Positions 57,406 to 64,000 of a DNA stretch of 64,000 bases are shown piece by piece. The position numbers and the translations under genes were made by a program. Numbering within the stretch: the stretch's first letter is position 1; the number at the start of each line of letters is the position of its first letter. The stretch spans positions 806,001 to 870,000 of the forward strand of contig JAKFAO010000010.1 of NCBI GenBank assembly GCA_021527695.1. The letters run 5' to 3'. The DNA is from Naematelia aurantialba. Taxonomy: Eukaryota; Basidiomycota; Tremellomycetes; Tremellales; Naemateliaceae. Below the pieces are notes generated by a model that was not told the origin of the DNA, did not search any database, and saw only the letters and a program-made list of their open reading frames with translations.

Positions 57406-57857
57406 CTGGGTTGAGCTATTGAGCTGTTAGCTCTCTAGTACTGAGCTGTCTAGTGGTTAGCTGTTCAGCTGTCCAGCTGGTTGGTTGCTTAGTCGTTGAA
57501 CTCTTCAGCTACGCCGTTTGGATTTGGACTGGCGGGAATATCGATTGGATTCCTTTGTTTATAATACACACACCTTGTTTATTGGGCCGTGTTGGGGTGG
57601 ACATCTCCTCGTTTGTACGTGGTGCGGTTGTGGGAGATGAGAATACCATTGTGACGACTCGGTGTTTTTGACGCAGCTGTTGCTGTGGCTGTGCCTTCAC
57701 TGCCAGGCTGAGATGCTCGGGATGCATGTTGGATCCTATGTATATGCGTATATATGCAGAACTTGTGCAGACTGTACCGGCGGAGGGTGCTAGGAAGCTA
57801 AGGATCAGACGAGCGACGAGACGCAGAGACGGTGATGGGGGAATAGGCGTCCGAGTC
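57406..57857. other. convergent 3' interval, SAP-like gene / ERJ5-like gene
   Basis: Bases 57410-57490 are rich in AGCTGT / TCTAG words, a weak degenerate repeat. The rest is plain 3' sequence with AT-rich patches near 57550-57580 and 57735-57760. No gene is seen. Confidence 0.45.
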
Positions 57858-59605
57858 TCATTTCTTCATGGCCATCTTTCTCCGCCTCGCGCCGCCGGCC
57901 CGGCCAAGGCCCTTCTTCTTCTTCCCCTCGCCGTTGGCGGGGCCGCCGTCCGTGCCGGCAGCGCCGTCGTTATCGTCGTCGTCGTCGTCGTCGATATCGT
58001 CATGGAGGTGGTCATTCTCCGCTCTGCAGCCTGAGAATGAGCGTTGTTGTGGAGATTTGATTTGGCGTTGCCGTTGCCGTTGGCGTTGGGATTCGGTTTC
58101 GGCTTCTTCTGTCGCGCGCGCTTGAGTTCCTCGATGCGCGATTGAGATTTCATTTTTGGCGCTGGCGTCGGCGTGGATATCCCATCACCGGCGGAATCCC
58201 CGTCGTCGGCGGCGTCGACCCCGTCGTCGTCGGAGACAGAGCCGGACGGGGAGCGGGAGGACGGCGCGAGACCGTTGCGCGTGTTCGCGTCTGCGTTGGC
58301 GCCCGAGCCCAAGTGAGTGTCCGCGTCCGAGTGAAGAGGGTGGAGGGCAGGTGGGAGCCTGTGCTGGAGGGAGAGAGGGAGGTGCGGCGTGAGTCTGCGG
58401 AGGGTGGAGAGCGAAAGTTGGAATGGCCAGGTCTGCAGCATCGTGGGTGCGGTCGAGAGGGTCGAGAGCGGGGTGTAGGTGCCGTCTCCGTGGGGCTGTG
58501 CTGTCAGTTTCTGTCACGGTTTGGAAAGCACGAGACAAAGGTAATTTCTCTCGCATACGCGGCACTAGACACAATAGCACTTCAACTCACAAGCAGAACC
58601 TGGTCGCCCTCCACGACGAGCTCGAGGTACCCGGCTGCCTCGTTGCCCTCGACCATGGGGATCTTGACCTTTCTCCGCCGCGGCGCCCTGCCATTCACGT
58701 TCGCCTTGTCCTTGTCCTTCCCCTTGCCTTTCTCCTTCTCCTTCTCCTTCTCTTTCTCCTTGGCCGCGCGGGCCTTCGCGCTGGGCCCAGTAACGACACC
58801 GGCAGCACTCAGGGCCGCGCGGGTACAGTACTCTACGCGGCGGGTGTCGCGCGAGTAGTTGAGCGAAAGCACGAGCCGGTGCAGTCCTGATGTCAGGGCG
58901 ACGAGGAAGACTAAGACTTGGAGGAGAGAAGGCCGCCAGCGCGAGTAGAGGTATCCCACGCCGCGCCATTTGGGCACTCCGTTTTTGTAGAAGAACTGCG
59001 GGTCAGGACGATTCCATCGCGGTTAAAGCGGTGGAAGGGGAGAATGGCATATGGGCATGCAGGACGAGCGGTATAGGTATCGATATGGCCAACAACTCAC
59101 ATTGTACCGTTCTCGCCGTTCAGGCGACCGCAAGATCTGGGCAATCACGCCCAGCCGCGCAAAGCGTTCATGTGCATCCTTGCGCCCGTGGTTCTTGTCG
59201 GGACTAGAATGAATCTCATGAGTCCCTCTGCCTCCGTGTCCAGCAGGCAAGAACGTACTGCAGCTCGAGGGATTTCTTCCGGTACGCCCTGTTGATTTCC
59301 GCCAGAGACGCCGACGGGTCCACCCCGACGTGCGAGTAAAAGTTGACGCTTTTGCCTGCACTGGATCAGCAGTCACTCACTCACCAGACTAGGGCACGAG
59401 AGCAGGAGTGTAGTGAAATAGCGGTCAGACGCACCTTCTGCTGCCTCGAGGTCAGAGACGAGGTCGAAGATCTCATAATCGTCCTTGGTCCACCTGCACC
59501 GCTGTCAGTGATCGGTCGACGGGTTTTCCTCCTTACAGAGTGGGAGACTCACGCAAGCGCTACCGCCATGCACGCCAGGAGGGCCAAGAGGTATGACCAC
59601 CTCAT
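57858..59605 (-). CDS. ERJ5: ER membrane J-domain protein (Erj5-like)
   Basis: Erj5-type proteins stimulate Hsp70 (Kar2/BiP) in the ER lumen. Exons (minus strand): 59605-59553, 59493-59435, 59355-59259, 59203-59101, 58995-58591, 58495-58072 and 58030-57858, giving 437 residues. A signal/anchor MRWSYLLALLACMAVALA is followed by the J domain VNFYSHVGVDPSASLAEINR, AYRKKSLELHPDKNH (HPD intact) and RLGVIAQILRSPERRERYN, then YKNGVPKWRG. A second membrane helix (LLQVLVFLVALTSGLHRLVL) precedes a Lys/Glu cytosolic repeat (AAKEKEKEKEKEKGKGKDKD). The end requires a 41-nt intron with a GC donor (58031-58071) to enter the frame ending KKKKGLGRAGGARRRKMAMK; without it, a Thr-rich frame stops at 57866. The acceptor before PHGDGTYTPLS is a CAGCACAG tandem. 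Confidence 0.88.
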
Positions 59606-60163
59606 CCTGTGCGTCTGCTTGTATCCACGGTGTGGATGTGTGGATGTGGATGGTACAAGGTGCAACAAAAAACTACTTAGCCTCCACGGCGCGTGTCATT
59701 CTCTCGCGCGGTCTCCTTGTTGCTCAGACCTCACACATACTACGGACCGTCTTTGTCTCATTGTTTACATCTATCACACACAGATACCACAGCGACTCTT
59801 GCCTCTCATCCAAGCTGGAATACGCAGTCTCGGTGCGATACACGGCAGCGACTAAAGGGATACCAAGAGTTTTTCGATCGGCGGGACAGTGCTCTCGCGC
59901 CGCACAACGACAACGCATCAACCACGGCATCCGACAACGCCGACGACTCAAGTAGACCGCAATAGTCACATCAGCATCAAGCTCTGCCGATGCCCTGCCT
60001 GCCCTGCTAGGACTTTGTCAACCTGTCAATCTGCTGCAAGCTGATCAACGGCTGACACCGACAGACATACATTCGTCCTCGAGTACCAGCAACGGGGACA
60101 GGGGCGGCGTACTGATCTGGCTGGTGGTAACGGAGGATGCAGAATGGGCATGCGCTGGTCGAG
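59606..60163. promoter_or_regulatory. divergent promoter, ERJ5-like / MIT-domain gene
   Basis: 558 bp between divergent starts; no repeat or gene is recognised. Confidence 0.4.
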
Positions 60164-63100
60164 ATGAATGCTCAAGGCCCAGAGGCTGCAGGTGAGCTTC
60201 TCGTTTGCTGCTGTGGAAGAGGAGAGCGGAGTGCACATACAAGTCTAGGTCTGATCAAAGTACGACAGGTCCTTCAGTCTTCTCCACACCACCTCGGGCA
60301 TCGCCTCGCAACTCTTCGTTGCCTCATCGGCGCGCCCTGGACCCGGACGACGGATTCCTCGGCACCATCGCTCGCTGGTCAGAGGATGGTGGGGATGATG
60401 TGGGAAGCACCGGAACGGCGCGAACCAGTCACCTCGTCGGTATCAAGGGACTCGGATTGTCGCCTCCACCACTGCCTGGGCCGCCTCGTGAGCTACTCCC
60501 ATGCACCCCTCGCTACGTGAACTGGAGCAGCACTTACCGGGATGCAGCTACTGATCCTCCTCCACTGCCGCCCCCGAGTTCGCATCCCTTCGCTGGGCCG
60601 TCACGGACGTCGGCGGCGTTCCCGCGGACATCCAGGCGACTGTCCTCGGGCCATACCTTTCGTAAAGCGCCGACGACACCACCATCACATCCGCCCCCGG
60701 CCGAAGGACTACCTCCAACTCCTACCCAGTCGTCCTCATCTAGCCCGTTCAAATCCAAGGTCCCACTGACGCCAGGCGAACGCAATCGGACGCCATCACT
60801 GTCTTCCAATAACGCCAAGCACAGCTCAAAGTCACCCCCAAACTCACCCCCCGTCCCGATCTCGCAGCGAAACACCTCGCTCCTCGATCCTGCTCAGCTC
60901 TCTCTGGCAAACGAACCCTTCTCGTCCTCAGCTACAGCAGGACCGTCTAGGGCCGTATCTAACCAACACGCGTTCGAGCTTCGCTCACCGCCGGCCCGGC
61001 GCTCGGACGCCTCGAAGCCTCCTCGCACGCCGTCTCGCTACTTGCTGCAATCTGCGCTCGACCTTGCCCAGAGGGCCGTTGAAATGGACAAGAACAACGA
61101 TGTAATCGGTGCGCTGGCTGCTTATCGAGAGGCAGTGGGGAGACTCAAGTCGGTCATGGAGCGCGTAGGAGTGGAACCAGCAAGGGAAGATGGAAAGCGG
61201 CGGCAGAGTGCTGTCGGGAAGAGCGAAGAGGAAGGACGGACCCTGCGGGGTATCGTGAGTGGACAATCAGACGCAGGACTGATGGTCAAGCACGACGCAT
61301 ATGTCGCCCGGATACAGTTGCTGTCATCTTATGGGACCGACCCCTCGCACGCGCAGACATCGACAGCTGGGTCAGACTTGGCACCCAACACCTCTAATCA
61401 AGATAAGCGAGCCGCAACAGGACCATCCGACCCTGTCGAGTCCCTTTCCATCTCAGCGAGCAATACGGTGCCGTCCAGCCCAAATGCACATGCACCAGAT
61501 GGTCGGCGGATCGCGAATGTGACCCCGCGGCCATCAATGGAGGAAGGCGCCTACGGGATAGGCAATCTCATGCTTGCCACTCCTGCTCACAGCTTCAACG
61601 GTTCCCTCGCTGGCTCTCCTGCTTCCGTCGCAGAACGACGGCTACCGGATACACGCTCGGGGACATCAACTTCTCGGTCTTCTGTCCAGCTACCGCCGCC
61701 GCTTGTCTCAGAAGGACAGCCCCCTCGCTCGAGACTCTCTGGCACGGGCTCCGCCTCACCTTTGGACTTTGCCTTGTCGAATACACAACGTCGAGATTCG
61801 CTGTCGCTGCAGGAGGCTCTGGACGAGGTAGCCAATAATGCCTCTTCAAGCTCGGTCGCTCCGATCGTTCCCCCGCCACGGCGAGAATCGATGACCAACT
61901 CGTCCATTGGCTTGGGTCACCCGACCTCGAATCCCATACTCCAGCCGAGTTCATCTCGCCCAACCTCAAATTCCATGTATCAATCTGATCAATCCTCTCG
62001 ACCTGCGAGCCAAGAATCACGCGCAGGCAGCTGGAGGCGTCCCTCGCGGCCATCCGTGGGCATAGAGACTGAGCTCAGTCTGGATCAAGGGGAAGATGGG
62101 TTGGAGGTATTAGCGAGGACTCCACAAGGGCCAGCTTCACCGTCAGTCACCGGATCCAGAACACGGCCCAACTCTCTCTCCCTCGGCCAGACCGAGTCGA
62201 GCAGCACTTCTCGAGCGCGGCATTCTTTCTCAGCGCAAGAGCTCGTAGATCGACCGTTACCCCCATTGCCTGATTCTGCCCCATTGAGCGCCGGTGCTGA
62301 CCAAGGAGCTGAGCCACCTCGAATAGAGGCTTCCGGCTCGCGGCCCAATTCAGGCAGTGGGTTTCTCGTCAATCACTCCACAGCGCAGGGCACTATCAGC
62401 CAGCGACGACAGTCTCGCGTGACCGAGGGAATGGCCAGTATATCCGAGATGGCATCTCCTCCACGAGGAGATATCGAAGGGCTTCCAAGAAGTGCACCTT
62501 TCCCCGTAATGCCTTCTGATCATGGACACCAGCGAGCAATCACGTCTCCTAGTTTGGGACAACGAGTTCGATCCAGGTCTCAACCTGGTCATCGGCATTC
62601 GCAACCTTCGCATCAGTCCAGTCCGTCGGAAGGTGACATTCCTCCACTTCCTGCGCTTCGAATCAATACGTCGTTCTCGTCGCAGCCCCCAACGGCGTCC
62701 GACCCGGGTCACCGTCTCGCACCAGCCGGAAGTGATCGTTTCCACCCGGACAGCCTTGCTCCGCCTATCTCCTTCCATTCTCATAATGGCGCATCGCCGG
62801 GTTCTCGGTCGTTACCTCCCTTGACGGGGATCGCATCCGCCGGAAGCGGCTCGCTCCTCTCGCCACTGCCCGAAGCACAGCCTGCGGATATAATACATCG
62901 GCCATTCCATCTTCTGCGGATCCTATGCCTGTCTATGGATCCAGAGAGCTCAGGAAGCTACCTCACAGGTGCGATCCACATTTCCAGTGCGGTGTGGAAA
63001 CCTGCCAACTGGGCCAAGACGTCGTCGTCGTCCGGCCCGACGTCGACGTCGACGTACAAGCCGCTCGCGCCGCCCAAGATCCTGGCGCAGGACGTCAAGG

Positions 63101-64000
63101 TGCGCGTGATCGAGGCGCTGTGTGTGCACTTTGAGATTATCCGGCAGACGGGAGCTGCGCTGCTCGAAGGGCCGAGGGAGACGCGGTACGGCGCCGGCGG
63201 GCCGAAGAGGCAGATTTCGACGTCGAGCATGAAGATCCTCATGGCGCGTACAGAGGACTTCATGGGTGTCCTCGAGGGGCTTGATGAAGAGATGGAGGCG
63301 AGTCACAAGGTTCTCACCAAGGCGGGAGTGGCGTTAGGTAGCTGGAAGGGGAAGAAGACCGGCGTGAGTGTCGCCGTACCCGGCTCTGCGGGCGTTGCCG
63401 CCACCACACGGGCTCTGCAGCCTTTGCCCGCGGGCCAAAGGCACAGCTGTGCTGTATGGCCTGCGCCTGGGGTCGCCTTGTGGCAACGTCGTGTGATCAC
63501 AGCTTGTGGTCGGTGCTAGAGAGTGTGTGCTGACGAGTTAGTCGGCCTTGTCGTGGGGATCAAGAATCACAAAGACAATGGACAAGATGACAAACGGCAA
63601 GGCGTACGTCCCAACGACTGGATTTCTGGCTTTCGCCAGATCTGTTAGGTATGCAGGCGTGTTTGCTGACTCGGCGGGGCAGTATGGACTCGCCTGATAA
63701 ATACGTCGACCTCCTTTCGCATTTATGTTTCTCCGCCCAGGTCATCGGTACGTTGTACTGCTCTCTTGGATCATCCTGGATCTTCTTGGATCATCTTGGA
63801 TCATCTTTCATCTCGTCTGGGTCGTCTGGGACCTCGTCTGGATGCTCGTCTTGGATCCATCTCTTGGATCTCGTGTTGATTCTCCCCCCCACCCCACCAA
63901 ACCCAACCGCAGCGCTTGGCTGCTCTTACCTCCTGCTCTCGGCAATTCTAGTACCCCGCAGGTCGCTGACGACCGCGATAGACGAACATCTGGGCTGCTT
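60164..64000 (+). CDS. MIT-domain protein, 3' truncated by the window
   Basis: MIT domains bind ESCRT-III tails or microtubule-linked partners on endosomes. Exons 60164-60191, 60269-63363, 63542-63603, 63683-63747 and 63913->64000 are in frame. After a disordered leader of about 260 residues comes the three-helix MIT: SRYLLQSALDLAQRAVEMDK, NNDVIGALAAYREAVGRLKS and, after an inserted basic loop, HDAYVARIQLL. A long Ser/Pro-rich middle follows. The conserved C-terminal part begins KILAQDVKVRVIEALCVHFE, includes MARTEDFMGVLEGLDEEMEA and DSPDKYVDLLSHLCFSAQVI, and is still open at SLTTAIDEHLGC. The start ATG 60164 was preferred over ATG 60170 because only the former joins exon 2 in frame. Substrates are unknown. 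Confidence 0.82.
63770..63870. repeat. intron-borne repeat (MIT-domain gene, intron 4)
   Basis: Repeats of TTGGATCATC / TCTGGGTCGTC-like 10-12 bp units enlarge this intron to 165 nt. Confidence 0.7.

Noticed and set aside
1..64000. Mobile elements, secondary-metabolite cluster or mating locus
   Set aside because: No transposase, reverse transcriptase, terminal repeats, polyketide or peptide synthetase, pheromone or homeodomain genes were seen.

Overview
This is eukaryotic, fungal nuclear DNA, most likely from a basidiomycete yeast or yeast-like fungus. I infer Tremellomycetes (Cryptococcus/Trichosporon-like) because the DNA is GC-rich, genes are cut by many very short GT-AG introns (about 41-60 nt is common), several exons are tiny, and the gene set is typically fungal: SLA1, tropomyosin, velvet factor, glyoxal oxidase, ILV5, RIB4 and VTA1. 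The genus is not provable from the sequence alone. All gene models here were joined by hand from splice sites. For every model but one, exon lengths keep the reading frame from start to stop.

Layout: 1-1041 end of an MFS anion/vitamin permease (+); 2323-4119 hotdog thioesterase-like membrane protein (+); 4875-6568 VTA1 (-); 7378-10275 SFR1/Mei5-like recombination mediator (+); 10846-14771 GYF-domain protein (-); 15582-18343 ketopantoate reductase fused to a long tail with four copies of an unrecognised motif (+); 18921-20319 APC10 (-); 21115-21206 intron-containing tRNA-Gly(GCC) (-); 21911-23960 single-pass membrane protein with a PPxY tail (+); 24729-25701 tetraspan MARVEL-like protein (-); 26239-28768 glyoxal oxidase (+); 29389-30433 RIB4 (-); 30728-32823 ILV5 (+); 33611-36344 RMD1/DUF155 protein (-); 36704-40581 SLA1 (+); 41251-43516 thioredoxin-fold membrane protein without CxxC (+); 43953-45573 tropomyosin (-); 45574-51497 a long interval with no gene I can defend; 51498-52269 small velvet protein (+); 53222-53961 72-residue membrane protein (-); 54288-57405 SAP-like spindle/nuclear protein (+); 57858-59605 ERJ5-like ER J-protein (-); 60164-64000 MIT-domain protein, cut by the right edge (+).

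The 21 protein genes almost perfectly alternate in strand: 18 of 20 neighbouring pairs switch. Genes therefore share either a divergent promoter or a convergent 3' region. Every convergent 3' interval carries tandem or short-motif repeats, while the short divergent promoters show none that I can see.

There is no operon or biosynthetic cluster. Loose themes are membrane traffic and ESCRT (VTA1, the MIT protein), cortical actin (SLA1, tropomyosin), mitochondrial or cofactor metabolism (ILV5, RIB4, ketopantoate reductase) and cell cycle or DNA repair (APC10, SFR1-like). The most novel items are the repeat-tailed ketopantoate reductase, the tandem copies of the APC10 3' coding end lying just past its stop codon, and the strand-alternating, repeat-marked layout.
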